This document shows, piece by piece, positions 18,106 through 26,831 of a stretch of DNA of 52,276 bases. The position numbers and the translations under genes are program-made. Origin of the DNA: Rhizobium mongolense USDA 1844. Lineage in GTDB: Bacteria; Pseudomonadota; Alphaproteobacteria; Rhizobiales; Rhizobiaceae. The DNA lies in contig NZ_ATTQ01000029.1 in NCBI RefSeq assembly GCF_000419765.1, positions 1 through 52,276 of the forward strand, written 5' to 3'. Below the pieces are notes generated by a model that was given only the letters and a program-made list of their open reading frames with translations, was not told the origin of the DNA and did not search any database. The stretch's first letter is position 1. Each line of letters begins with the position of its first letter.

Positions 18106-19157
18106 GACGGCACCGGAGTATCGCCTTGCGCAGGCATTTTGATTTCACAAATCAAGCCCGAATGATCGAAGGAGAGATGAACGCTTCCGTTCAGTTCCTG
18201 CGCCAACCCGCGCTCGATCAAGCGCGATCCAAATCCCTTGTACTGAGGCGCCGCTACCGGTGGACCGCCCGACTCCCGCCAGCACAGACGGAGCTGACCT
18301 CCGTGCAACGGTTCGACGCTCCACTCAACCTCGACGAGCCCTGCATCCCGTTCCGATAGTGCGCCATATTGGACCGCGTTGGTCGCCAATTCATGGAAAA
18401 CCATTGCGAAAGTTAAGGCAGCTTTGGGCCGCAATCGAACATTTTCGCCCCTTAAGGCGAACCGGGAGTTGTACCCTTTGTTGAAGCGGAAGGGGTTTAA
18501 AATTCGGTCGAGGACATCGCGAAGACCCACTCGATCCCAGTTCTCGTCACCGAGCAGGCTATTGACTTCGGAGAGGGCCAACACCCGCTTCTCGAGTTTG
18601 GCGATGACGTCATCATCGGCCATCCCCCGCAAGGTTTGACCTATGATCGCCAGTACGGTTGCGAGCGTGTTTTGCGTCCGATGGTTTAGTTCGTCGAGAA
18701 GAAAGCGAAGATGCTCCTGTTCTTGCCGGTGCTTCGTCAGGTCAACGAACGATACGAAATTTTGGTTGATCTCCCCGCGCTCGTCCCGAACCGGGCTTAC
18801 AAAGACGGATGTCGGAATAATGCTTCCATCGTGGCGTTTGAGCCCTAGTTCCGCATCGCCGTCCGATGCGCCCTCAAATGAAGAACCCAACTGCTCCAGA
18901 GCGCGAGTATCGGAGTTCGGAGCAAGGAGAGACCTGATGGTCTCTCCCAAAACATTACTTCGAGTGAAGCCGGTCAGGGAGAGAAAGCTGTCGTTTGCGA
19001 ATATGATTGGCTGGTCATCTTTCTTTGCGTCGGTAAATACCATTGCCATTCGAGTTGTTTCAGCGGCAACGACAAACGGTCCAAGCTCCTGCTTGAATCC
19101 CTCAACCTCGGCCTCGGCGGCTTTCTGGCTGCCAGATCTGTCGGGCTCATTTTGCAC
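18102..19157 (-). CDS. PAS-HWE sensor histidine kinase
   Basis: A 351-residue soluble kinase. The PAS domain (~30-145: PIIFANDSFLSLTGFTRSNV) resembles LOV domains of rhizobial LOV-histidine kinases, but the flavin-binding cysteine is absent (GETIRSLLAP where GRNCRFLQ is expected), so light sensing by that chemistry is unlikely. The kinase part has His159 in DELNHRTQNTL, HELATNAVQYGAL and WRESGG. The start is GTG and overlaps the 3' end of a ParD relic. It overlaps the next kinase by 4 nt (ATGA). Confidence 0.92.
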   Translation of the reverse strand: MQNEPDRSGSQKAAEAEVEGFKQELGPFVVAAETTRMAMVFTDAKKDDQPIIFANDSFLSLTGFTRSNVLGETIRSLLAPNSDTRALEQLGSSFEGASDGDAELGLKRHDGSIIPTSVFVSPVRDERGEINQNFVSFVDLTKHRQEQEHLRFLLDELNHRTQNTLATVLAIIGQTLRGMADDDVIAKLEKRVLALSEVNSLLGDENWDRVGLRDVLDRILNPFRFNKGYNSRFALRGENVRLRPKAALTFAMVFHELATNAVQYGALSERDAGLVEVEWSVEPLHGGQLRLCWRESGGPPVAAPQYKGFGSRLIERGLAQELNGSVHLSFDHSGLICEIKMPAQGDTPVPS

Positions 19158-19330
19158 GATGGCCCGCGCTTCCAGTATTCAAACGTTGGGACATTTCAGC
19201 CTCTGGCCCCGACTCGGACTTTTCGAGCAGTCGCAAAGCTGCACGGATTACCTCGCTGGCGCCGCGGTAACGGCCATGTGCCAACATTGACATGACAAAG
19301 CGTCCAATTCCGGATCAGGGAAACATTTCT
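19147..19330 (-). pseudogene. ParD-like antitoxin relic
   Basis: The frame from ATG at 19293 reads MSMLAHGRYRGASEVIRAAL, then RLLEKSE, the GRY-SASEV-RAGLRLLE signature of ParD antitoxins, and ends at 19147. Upstream, NVSL and PELDA of the expected N-terminal strand lie in two other frames, so at least two single-base losses occurred. No toxin gene accompanies it. It overlaps the first 11 bases of the kinase gene, so its decay may have reshaped that gene's start. Confidence 0.65.
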
Positions 19331-19445
19331 AGTCTGCCGCACGGTCATAGAAAGTCCCATGTCGCGGGCGGCTGTGTGTCAAACGTTGCCACACGCTGTT
19401 TGTTCCGAGGTAGTTTCGGTCACCCTCAGCGCGCAGGGGGATGCC

Positions 19446-20248
19446 CTATAGGGACGTGCTTTCAGGGACGGCCGACGGCTTTGTAATTTTCGGCCCGTAC
19501 GCCGCCGCTTCGGCCTGAACCAGCCTCGGCTTCGCCCGCAGCATATCCCCGACCTGTTCGAGCCCGGCGCGCAGCGGATCATCGAGCAAGTGGGCATAAC
19601 GCTGCGTGGTTTGCACCTGTGTGTGACCGAGGAGCTTGCCGATCATCGGCAGCGTCATGCCGCCCGAGACGAGCAACGACGCGAACGTGTGGCGAAGATC
19701 GTGGATGCGGACTGCGGGCAGTTCGGCCTTCGCCCGGACATCTTTCCAGAACCGCTTGATGTCCTGAAGCGGTTTGCCCTCAGCGTGGCGCGGAAACACC
19801 CATTCGCAATCTTCCGGCACTCGAAGCCGGATCGGGCGCAGCAGCGCTGATCGGCGCGCGATGCAGGCGGCGCTGTTTCGTGGTGGCCGCAGGCTTGATC
19901 CAAACGGCGGCATCGAGATCGAATTGATCCCAACGCGCGCCCAGCACTTCGCCACGCCGCGCGCCGGTGAGCAGGATCAGCCGCACCGCATCGGCGGCGC
20001 GCTGGCATCGAGGGCGGCGCACAGCCGCCCGATTTCTTCGGTCGAGAGATAGCGATCCCGGGCGCTTCCGCGTTCCGGGCGAACCCGGCGGCCGGGTTGT
20101 CGGCGCGGATGCGCCAACGGATCGCGAGATTGAACATCTTGCGCAGGATTTCGCCAACGCGGTTCGCCCTCACCGGCGTCGGCTTGCGGCCTCGCTTCCC
20201 CGGGTCAGTCCAATCGTGGAGGGCTTTCTTGCGTTTGGGGCCTAGCAA
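19446..20248 (-). pseudogene. Phage-type tyrosine recombinase (integrase), frameshifted and truncated
   Basis: Three frames together give the C-terminal two thirds of an integrase: RVGEILRKMFNLAIRWRIRA in the first, LILLTGARRGEVLGARWDQF in the second (first catalytic Arg), and RIHDLRHTFASLLVSGGMTL with IGKLLGHTQVQTTQRYAHL in the third (His-x-x-Arg, His and the nucleophile Tyr). The N-terminal arm and core-binding region are missing upstream of 20248. It cannot make a working protein. No tRNA gene lies beside it, so its original site is not visible. Confidence 0.85.
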
Positions 20249-20458
20249 ACGACTAGCACAAACGGACCCCTCCGGTTTGACGGCTGCTTGATGGCGTGAA
20301 TCCCTGTTCCTACATCAAAGACGAAAACAGGTTGGAGAGCGGGTGTGGCGAGCCACGAAATCCTTGGGGAAGGCTTCGTCGAGACGAGACAAGGCTGCAT
20401 CGGTTGTCGGTTCTAGCATTCTACGGTCCTTTGCAAATGATGTGGCGGTCGTCTGGTG

Positions 20459-20566
20459 TCAGTTCAAGAAGGCGCGGATGACTAGCCCTACCGCAGTCAC
20501 TGAGCCGACACCTGCCAGCCAGAGGCCGACGAACCAGGCGGTCTTTCGGAAGGCACCGCTGGTCAA
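20459..20566 (-). CDS. DUF2474 small subunit of bd-type oxidase (CydX/CioZ-like)
   Basis: A 35-residue one-helix membrane protein starting at TTG; the start overlaps the cydB stop (TTGA), so translation is coupled. The sequence FRKTAWFVGLWLAGVGSVTA then VGLVIRAFLN has the W-x-x-G-LW-AGV pattern of DUF2474, found after cydB in cyanide-insensitive-type bd oxidase operons. By analogy with CydX it should stabilise the oxidase. It is very short but placement and pattern agree. Confidence 0.82.
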   Translation of the reverse strand: MTSGAFRKTAWFVGLWLAGVGSVTAVGLVIRAFLN

Positions 20567-21567
20567 TGATATCCCTCGTCCGGATCGATCTTGCCGCGGA
20601 AGACCCAATAGGCGTAGCCAGTGTAGGCTAGAATGATCGGCACGAGGACGGCCGCGCCGACGAGCAGGAACTTGAGTGAGCTTTCCGGAGCGGCGGCATC
20701 CTTGATCGTAAGGACGCCAGGGATCATGTACGGATAGAAGCTGACCCCGAGACCTACGAAGCTGAGCACGAAGAGACCCAGTGCCGCGAGGAAGGGCTGC
20801 AGGTGCTTGTCATGCGTCAGCCCGTGCCAGAGTGCGAAGGCACAGAGAGCCAGCAGCAGCGGCACGAAGGACGAGAAGAAGGCCGTCGGCCATCCGAACC
20901 AGCGTTCGAAGTACCTCCCGTTGATGAACGGCGTCCATAGCGACACGATCCCGATCAGCGCGAGAAGCAGAAGGCTGAGAGGCCTCGCCAGCTTGGCAGA
21001 ACGCGCCTGGATGTCTCCGCTTGTCTTGAGATTGAGCCAGGTGACGCCGAGGAGGGCATACCCGACCAGCACAGCTATTCCGGTCAGGATCGAGAAGGGC
21101 GTCAGCCAATCCCACCATCCACCTGCGTACTGTCGGTTCGAGACCGTGATCCCCTGAACCAATGCACCAAGAGCGATCCCCTGCATGACGGCGGCCACGG
21201 ACGATCCGATCCAGAACCCGAAGTCCCACAGATGGGACTCGTGATGGGTGCGCCAGCGGAACTCGAAGGCGACACCCCGGAAGATCAGGCTGACCAGCAT
21301 CAGGATGATCGGCATGTAGAGCGCCGGTAGGATTATCGCATAGGCAAGCGGGAAGACCGCCATCAGCCCGCCTCCGCCGAGGACGAGCCAGGTTTCGTTG
21401 CCGTCCCATACCGGCGCGATGGTGTTGGTCATGACATCGCGATCGCGGCGGTGTCGGAAGAACGGGAAGACTATCCCGATCCCAAGGTCAAAGCCGTCAA
21501 GAACGACATAGGCGAGGACGGCGAAAGCGATGATGCCTGCCCAGATGAAGGAGAGTTCAATGTCCAT
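20563..21567 (-). CDS. cydB: Cytochrome bd-type ubiquinol oxidase subunit II
   Basis: A 334-residue membrane protein with about eight to nine helices. The N-terminus ELSFIWAGIIAFAVLAYVVL leads to DGFDLGIGI, then VWDGNETWLVLGGGGLMAVF, all conserved in CydB/CioB. It partners subunit I in the inner-membrane terminal oxidase reducing O2 with quinol. The ATG at 21567 follows GGAGG; a longer frame from 21579 begins upstream of that site. The start overlaps the cydA stop by 11 nt. Confidence 0.95.
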   Translation of the reverse strand: MDIELSFIWAGIIAFAVLAYVVLDGFDLGIGIVFPFFRHRRDRDVMTNTIAPVWDGNETWLVLGGGGLMAVFPLAYAIILPALYMPIILMLVSLIFRGVAFEFRWRTHHESHLWDFGFWIGSSVAAVMQGIALGALVQGITVSNRQYAGGWWDWLTPFSILTGIAVLVGYALLGVTWLNLKTSGDIQARSAKLARPLSLLLLALIGIVSLWTPFINGRYFERWFGWPTAFFSSFVPLLLALCAFALWHGLTHDKHLQPFLAALGLFVLSFVGLGVSFYPYMIPGVLTIKDAAAPESSLKFLLVGAAVLVPIILAYTGYAYWVFRGKIDPDEGYH

Positions 21568-22978
21568 GATGTCCTCCAAGCGGATGATCCTGGGAAGGCC
21601 CGGGCGTGATGCCAGCCGTCCTGATCGGCCCTAAGTCCAGTTCGTGATCCTCCAGTGGCGTCGGGGGACGACGCATGAGCTTCAGGAGGTAGTAGACGCC
21701 CGTGCCAAACACGATGAAGTAGACGACGATGAACGTAAGGAGCGACGCGCCCACGGCCGGAGCAGATACAGGAGAAAGGCTATCGGCGGTTCTGAGGTGG
21801 CCGTAGACAGTCCAGGGCTGGCGGCCGACCTCGGTCGTGTACCAACCCGCGAGGACCGCGACAAACCCAGATGGTCCCATGATAAGCGCGGCTCGATGAA
21901 GCCAACGGGTTTCGTAGAGTGTTCGCTTCCACCGTGCCCATAGTGACCAGAGACCGGTTCCCAACATTAGGAAACCAATGCCCACCATTACGCGGAACGT
22001 GATGAAAGGCATCAGAGCCGGAGGACGCTGATCACGCGGCCACTCCTTCAGTCCTTTGATCTCGCCGTCCCATTCGTGCTTCAGGATCATGGACCCAAGC
22101 TTCGGGACTTCTACTGCATAATGTGTGGTCTCGGCCGCGTCATCTGGGATGCCGAACAGGATGAGCGGTGCACCATCCTCATAGGTGTCGAAATGGCCTT
22201 CCATCGCCGCGATCTTTGCGGGTTGGTGCTCAAGCGTGCTGAGCCCGTGCAGATCGCCGACGAATATCTGGATCGGGGTGACGATGGCCGCCATCCACAT
22301 CGCCATCGAGAACATGATCCGTGCCTGACGGTTCTCCCGGTCCTTGAGGAGGTGCCAAGCGCCAACAGAGCCAACGGCGAAGGCCGTGGTGAGAAACGCT
22401 GCTAGCACCGTATGGGTCATGCGGTACGGAAATGACGGATTGAAGACGATCTGCCACCAGTCTTCGGGAACGAAGACGCCGTTGGGATCGATGCTGAATC
22501 CGGCGGGCGTATGCATCCAGCTATTGGCGGAGGTGATCCAGGTCGCCGAGATCAGCGTCCCGATTGCCACCATGGCGACCGCTACCATATGCGCCGTATC
22601 GCCGACACGCTTACGGCCGAACAGCGCTATGCCGAGGAAGCCAGCTTCCAGGAAGAATGCGGTCAGGACCTCATAGCTCATCAGCGGCCCGACAACTGGT
22701 CCGGCCTTGTCGGAGAAGGCAGACCAGTTGGTGCCGAACTGGTAGCTCATGACAATGCCGGAGACGACGCCCATGGCAAACGTCACAGCAAAGATCGTCT
22801 TCCAATATTCGAACAGCTTCAGGTAGGCCGGGTCACGCTTCCAAAGCCAGATCGCGTTCAGGACCGCCACATAGCTCGCGGTTCCGATGGAAAAGGCCGG
22901 GAAGATGAAGTGGAACGAGACGGTAAAAGCAAACTGGATGCGCGCCAGCATCTCCGCTTCGAGGCCAAGGAACGTCAT
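21557..22978 (-). CDS. cydA: Cytochrome bd-type ubiquinol oxidase subunit I (CIO class)
   Basis: A 473-residue subunit with heme b and d ligands: His23 in SFHFIFPAFSIG, the histidine in YRMTHTVLAAF and the GRQPW motif (EVGRQPWTVYG). The quinol loop after GDLHGLSTLEHQPAKIAAME is short, which places it in the cyanide-insensitive (CIO) branch rather than the long-loop E. coli type. CIO enzymes keep respiration going at low oxygen or with cytochrome c oxidase inhibited. Its ATG overlaps the end of the decayed DUF983 frame by 4 nt. Confidence 0.95.
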   Translation of the reverse strand: MTFLGLEAEMLARIQFAFTVSFHFIFPAFSIGTASYVAVLNAIWLWKRDPAYLKLFEYWKTIFAVTFAMGVVSGIVMSYQFGTNWSAFSDKAGPVVGPLMSYEVLTAFFLEAGFLGIALFGRKRVGDTAHMVAVAMVAIGTLISATWITSANSWMHTPAGFSIDPNGVFVPEDWWQIVFNPSFPYRMTHTVLAAFLTTAFAVGSVGAWHLLKDRENRQARIMFSMAMWMAAIVTPIQIFVGDLHGLSTLEHQPAKIAAMEGHFDTYEDGAPLILFGIPDDAAETTHYAVEVPKLGSMILKHEWDGEIKGLKEWPRDQRPPALMPFITFRVMVGIGFLMLGTGLWSLWARWKRTLYETRWLHRAALIMGPSGFVAVLAGWYTTEVGRQPWTVYGHLRTADSLSPVSAPAVGASLLTFIVVYFIVFGTGVYYLLKLMRRPPTPLEDHELDLGPIRTAGITPGPSQDHPLGGHHGH

Positions 22979-23415
22979 AGCATTTCCTCTTTCAGAAGTC
23001 GTTTTTCGCTATTGCAATTTGTGACCTGCCTGATTTCCATCGGCGGGTTTGCTTTCAGCAGTATTGCTCCTGGGCCCGACGTAGTCACGGTCAATCTTGC
23101 CTCTTCCGCTGTGTAGTAAAACGGGCTGTTCACCAGCCAGTCCTTTAGGGGTCGAAGCGGGAGGAGGCATGCGAGGAGGGTGCACCCACGAGGGCTGTAC
23201 GAAACCTCGATCCAGACCGCGATGGCCACGGCGGGAATGCACGTGAAAGCAGATCACGAAAAATGCCGGCCCGTCGGCGGGGTCGGCGCAGACTTCGCAC
23301 TTGGGCTTCAAAGTCAGGAAGCCGTCGAAGAGGTGCCCTTGCCCGCAATGCAACGCGGACATAGCCCGCGTATGCCGGTCCGGATTGAAGGCAGAGGGGG
23401 CATTCAGTTGTCATG
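22975..23415 (-). pseudogene. DUF983 zinc-ribbon membrane protein, frameshifted
   Basis: From ATG at 23415 the frame begins TTECPLCLQSG. One frame over, LHCGQGHLFDGFLTLKPKCE and DPADGPAFFVICF follow, and in a third frame AIAVWIEVSYSPRG and PLRPLKDWLVNSPFYYTAEE. In order these are the zinc ribbon, the GP-FFVI helix and the C-terminal helix of DUF983, a family often found beside terminal oxidase genes. At least two frameshifts and loss of the segment after CEVC disable it. The last frame still ends in an ATGA overlap with cydA, showing the gene once headed the operon. Confidence 0.78.
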
Positions 23416-23619
23416 ATTTCATCCTTGAGACTGGATCGAATATATGCATCGTGTACCCATACAATCATCCGATCAATCTATAAAGCTTCTAAATTGCCGC
23501 ATGATAGTGGCCAGATCCGCGCCGGGACGCAGCGCTTCGCTCCCAGTTTTTCGACCCGCCAAGGACGAAGTATCTCCACTGGATTTCGGCTACTTGCGGC
23601 TCGGACGGTAGTCAACCAG

Positions 23620-24843
23620 TCAGGCCGCCGCCTTCGACCGTAGCCACCCAAGCTCCAACCCGACCCGGACGAGCGCGTCCACCAGCGTCGTCATGTGCTC
23701 GTCCGTGTGGAATGGGGTGGGCGTGATGCGTAGCCTTTCCTGTCCGCGGGCGACCGTCGGGAAGTTGATTGGCTGGGCGTAGATGTCGTGGTTTTCCAGC
23801 AGGCGCTCGCTAGTGTGCCGGCAAAGATGCGCGTTCCCGATGATGACCGGGAGGATGTGGCTCGGTGTATCGAGCACAGGAACCCCAGCCGCCTGGAGCA
23901 TGGATTTCAGCTTGGCGGCATTGGCTGCCTGCATGGCCCGCTCTTCGGGATGGGCCTTAACATGCTCGACAGCGGCAAGCGCCCCGGCGGCGAGATGGGG
24001 GCAGAGCGAAGTAGTGAAGATGAAGCTGTTCGCAAGGCTCCGGATCACATCGATCAGGAGGGCGGAGCCGACGACGTATCCGCCCATCACCCCGAACGCC
24101 TTGGCGAGCGTGCCTTCTATGATGGTGATGCGGGGTGCCAACCCGTCTCTGTCGGCGATACCGCCGCCGCGCCGTCCGTACATCCCGACCGCATGTACCT
24201 CGTCAAGGTAAGTCAGCGCGCCATAGCGTTCGGCGATGTCGCAGATCGCGCCGATCGGGGCGATGTCACCGTCCATGCTGTACACGCTCTCGAAGGCCAC
24301 AATCTTCGGCCGGGCGGGGTCGACGGCCGATATCAGTTCATCAAGGTGCGCTACGTCGTTATGCCTGAAGATGCGTTTCTCAGCGCCCGAGCGGCGGATG
24401 CCTTCGATCATCGAGTTGTGGTTCAACTCGTCAGAGAAAATGACGGCATCAGGCAGAACCTTGCCCAACGTGCTTAGCGCGGCGAGGTTCGATATCCAGC
24501 CGGAAGTAAAAACGAGAGCCGCTTCCTTGCTGTGGAGGTCCGCGAGAGACGTCTCGAGCGCCACATGCTGGCTTTGGTTTCCCGAGATGTTGCGTGTCCC
24601 TCCGGTTCCTGCGCCGGAGCGGTCTATGGAGCTGTGCATCGCCGCGAGCACGTCGGGTTGCTGCCCCATTCCCAAATAGTCGTTGCTGCACCACACGGTA
24701 ACGCGCCGCGGCCCATGCGGGCCGTGCCACAGAGCTTCCGGAAACTCGCCCGCCAGGCGCTCGACCTGGATGAAGGTGCGGTAGCGGCCGTCCATCTTCA
24801 TGTCGGCTATGACCGCTTCGAATTTCTGCAGATAATCCATCAT
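23620..24843 (-). CDS. hemA: 5-aminolevulinate synthase
   Basis: A 407-residue PLP enzyme, condensing glycine and succinyl-CoA to 5-aminolevulinate, the first step of heme synthesis in alphaproteobacteria. Landmarks are CSNDYLGMG (52-60), RSGAGTGGTRNISGN (75-89), LDEVHAVGMYG (213-223, with PLP-binding Asp214 and His217) and the Schiff-base Lys248 in EGTLAKAFGVMGG. The start has GGAGCGA upstream; ATG codons at 24843 and 24840 are both possible. Its place between a bd oxidase and a MocR regulator suggests a second, dedicated ALAS supplying heme on demand. Confidence 0.95.
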   Translation of the reverse strand: MMDYLQKFEAVIADMKMDGRYRTFIQVERLAGEFPEALWHGPHGPRRVTVWCSNDYLGMGQQPDVLAAMHSSIDRSGAGTGGTRNISGNQSQHVALETSLADLHSKEAALVFTSGWISNLAALSTLGKVLPDAVIFSDELNHNSMIEGIRRSGAEKRIFRHNDVAHLDELISAVDPARPKIVAFESVYSMDGDIAPIGAICDIAERYGALTYLDEVHAVGMYGRRGGGIADRDGLAPRITIIEGTLAKAFGVMGGYVVGSALLIDVIRSLANSFIFTTSLCPHLAAGALAAVEHVKAHPEERAMQAANAAKLKSMLQAAGVPVLDTPSHILPVIIGNAHLCRHTSERLLENHDIYAQPINFPTVARGQERLRITPTPFHTDEHMTTLVDALVRVGLELGWLRSKAAA

Positions 24844-24866
24844 TCGCTCCGTTGCTTGACATCCAG

Positions 24867-24896
24867 GTCCATATAATGTCCATATATTGGTCTATT
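24867..24896. promoter_or_regulatory. Direct repeats between hemA and MocR gene, likely operator
   Basis: GTCCATATA occurs at 24867-24875 and 24878-24886, one helical turn (11 bp) apart, with a weaker GTCTATT at 24890-24896. Direct repeats in a short divergent promoter are typical of MocR-type binding sites. The whole gap between the two starts is only about 75 bp, so one protein here could control both directions. Confidence 0.6.
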
Positions 24897-24919
24897 GAGT
24901 GGATCACAACGGAACTTCG

Positions 24920-26293
24920 ATGACTGCGACATCATGGACGCCGACGCTTTCGACCAAAGAGGGCCCTATCTACCTGGCCATCGCGGACGCGCTGGCTGCG
25001 GATATCTCCTGCGGACGGTTGCCGGATGGCGCGCGCCTGCCTGCCCAACGCAGGCTCGCGGATGACCTCGGCATCGACTTCACGACCGTCGGCCGCGCCT
25101 ATGCGGAGGCGCGCAACCGGGGGCTTGTCGAAGGCAAGGTCGGCCAGGGAACCTACGTGACGGCACGGCGGAGCCCGCCCCGGGCGCAGCCCTCGGGCCT
25201 CGTGGACATGAGCATGAACCTGCCGCCGCGGTTTCCAAACTCCGTCCTGTCCCACAGGATGTGGGAAGCCACGAAGGACCTAGAGGGTCAGGGACTTGAT
25301 CTTCTGATGCGCTACCAGGAGCCTGGAGGCATCATCGAGGACCGCGCCACCGCGACATTCTGGCTGGCTCGGAGGCTGCCCGGTCTGACCTTCGACCGCG
25401 TCCTGATAGCTTCTGGCGCACAGGGCGCGTTCCACGCTGTGCTGAGCGTTCTGGCGGAGCCTGGAGATACTATCTGCACCGAGGGCCTTACATACCCCGG
25501 CTTCCGGTCAGTGGCCTCCCACCTGCGCCTGAATCTCGCGCCCGTCGAGATGGACGAACATGGCTTGCTCCCCGAGGCGTTCGAACGCGCGTGTAGGGAG
25601 GCTAAGCCGAAAGCCCTGTACTGCATGCCGACGCTTCATAATCCGACCACGAGGACCATGCCGCTCGTACGCCGGCGAGAGCTCCTTAGCCTGGCGCTGT
25701 CGTTCAAAGTTCCGGTTATCGAAGACGATGCATACGGAGCGATGATCCCTGACGCGCCCGCACCGCTTTCCGCTCTAGCGCCCGAGATCGTCTATCATAT
25801 CGCAAGCCTCTCTAAGTGCCTTTCCCCCGCTCTCCGGGTCGCCTATGTCGCCGTGCCCGAGGGACGCAGCCTTAGAGTTGCCAGCGCCATGCGCGCCTCG
25901 GCGTCTATCGTGTCCCCCCTCACGAGCGCGATCGCGGCTCGCTGGATCGAGGCGGGACTGGCGGATGCCGTATGTGATGAGATTGCGAAGGAGACCGCCA
26001 CGCGACTGGCGGTCGCTCAGGCGATGCTTCCGCTGGGGGTCGAATCATCACCAAGCGGCTTCCACCTCTGGCTCAGCATCCCCGCTCCGTGGACGAGAGG
26101 AGAGCTGGTTTCGAGGCTGCGGTCCGTCGGCATAGGCGTTGTCGCGAGCGACGCCTTCGCAGTCTCGCATCCACCGGAAGCGGTCAGGCTAGGGCTTGGC
26201 GCTCCGGCAAGCGTCGACGAGCTAAAGAAGAGTCTAGGCGTCCTGGCCGATTTGCTGTCGCAGCAGCCGGCCGTCTCGACGATGGTCGTTTGA
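24920..26293 (+). CDS. MocR-type (GntR-HTH plus aminotransferase fold) regulator
   Basis: A 457-residue fusion. Residues ~10-85 are a winged helix of the GntR family (GPIYLAIADALAADISCGRL, then GARLPAQRRLADDLGIDFTT). Residues ~100-450 form a class I aminotransferase fold, with ASGAQGAFHAVLSVLAEPGD, MPTLHNPTTRTMP, EDDAYGAM and the PLP lysine in ASLSKCLSP. Such regulators sense PLP or amine ligands. Divergent from hemA, itself a PLP enzyme, it probably controls hemA and perhaps the oxidase operon. A GTG start at 24899 would add seven residues; ATG at 24920 is preferred. Confidence 0.9.
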   Translation: MTATSWTPTLSTKEGPIYLAIADALAADISCGRLPDGARLPAQRRLADDLGIDFTTVGRAYAEARNRGLVEGKVGQGTYVTARRSPPRAQPSGLVDMSMNLPPRFPNSVLSHRMWEATKDLEGQGLDLLMRYQEPGGIIEDRATATFWLARRLPGLTFDRVLIASGAQGAFHAVLSVLAEPGDTICTEGLTYPGFRSVASHLRLNLAPVEMDEHGLLPEAFERACREAKPKALYCMPTLHNPTTRTMPLVRRRELLSLALSFKVPVIEDDAYGAMIPDAPAPLSALAPEIVYHIASLSKCLSPALRVAYVAVPEGRSLRVASAMRASASIVSPLTSAIAARWIEAGLADAVCDEIAKETATRLAVAQAMLPLGVESSPSGFHLWLSIPAPWTRGELVSRLRSVGIGVVASDAFAVSHPPEAVRLGLGAPASVDELKKSLGVLADLLSQQPAVSTMVV

Positions 26294-26379
26294 GCGGCGG
26301 CGCATTTTGTTGAAGTCATTTTGGACCAGCGACAACGGCGGAACGGTCGCGGCCCATCACCAGGCTCACGTACCGAATG

Positions 26380-26784
26380 TCACTCCACCGGCATGACAAC
26401 CGGGGCGTCCTTGTTCTTAAGCAGCACGACGATGAACTTCGCCGGTTTAGACGTGCTCGCATTGCGGCTGACCAAGTGAATGTCGGAAGGACCTTCGTAG
26501 AAAGTCTCTCCTGGCGACAAGGTGACTTCTTTTTCTCCCTTGACCTGCATCACGATCGAGCCCTCCAGAACATAGACGAATGCACTTGCCTCATGTTTGT
26601 GAATAGGATCGGAACCTCCTGGCCCATACCCGACCGATATCATCAGCCCCTCCTTGCCAGGATAATTTGGAAGGTCCTTTTTCATGAGCGGTGTGACGAT
26701 TGCAGTGTCGTCAGCGGCAACCGCCAAAGTGCCAAGGAGGCAGACTGTAGCTGACACAAACAGCGCTTTTAGAGCTGAGTTCAT
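26380..26784 (-). CDS. Exported cupin-domain protein
   Basis: A 134-residue protein with a signal peptide (MNSALKALFVSATVCLLGTL, cleavage near AVAADD). The rest is a single cupin: PIHKHEASAFVYVLEGSIVM gives the first metal-binding motif and LSPGETFYEGPSDIHLVSRN the second. It likely folds in the periplasm; the substrate is unknown. The start follows AAAGGAAC at 7 nt; a longer frame to 26862 lacks a ribosome site. The NADH-type oxidoreductase gene lies upstream on the same strand, so the two may be co-transcribed. Confidence 0.83.
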   Translation of the reverse strand: MNSALKALFVSATVCLLGTLAVAADDTAIVTPLMKKDLPNYPGKEGLMISVGYGPGGSDPIHKHEASAFVYVLEGSIVMQVKGEKEVTLSPGETFYEGPSDIHLVSRNASTSKPAKFIVVLLKNKDAPVVMPVE

Positions 26785-26831
26785 TGCCGTAGTTCCTTTG
26801 GTTTTGGACAGGATGTGCTTGACGCGTGGAC

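Noticed and set aside
18102..19157. LOV blue-light photoreceptor kinase
   Set aside because: The PAS domain resembles LOV domains but the adduct-forming cysteine and the NCRFLQ motif are absent.
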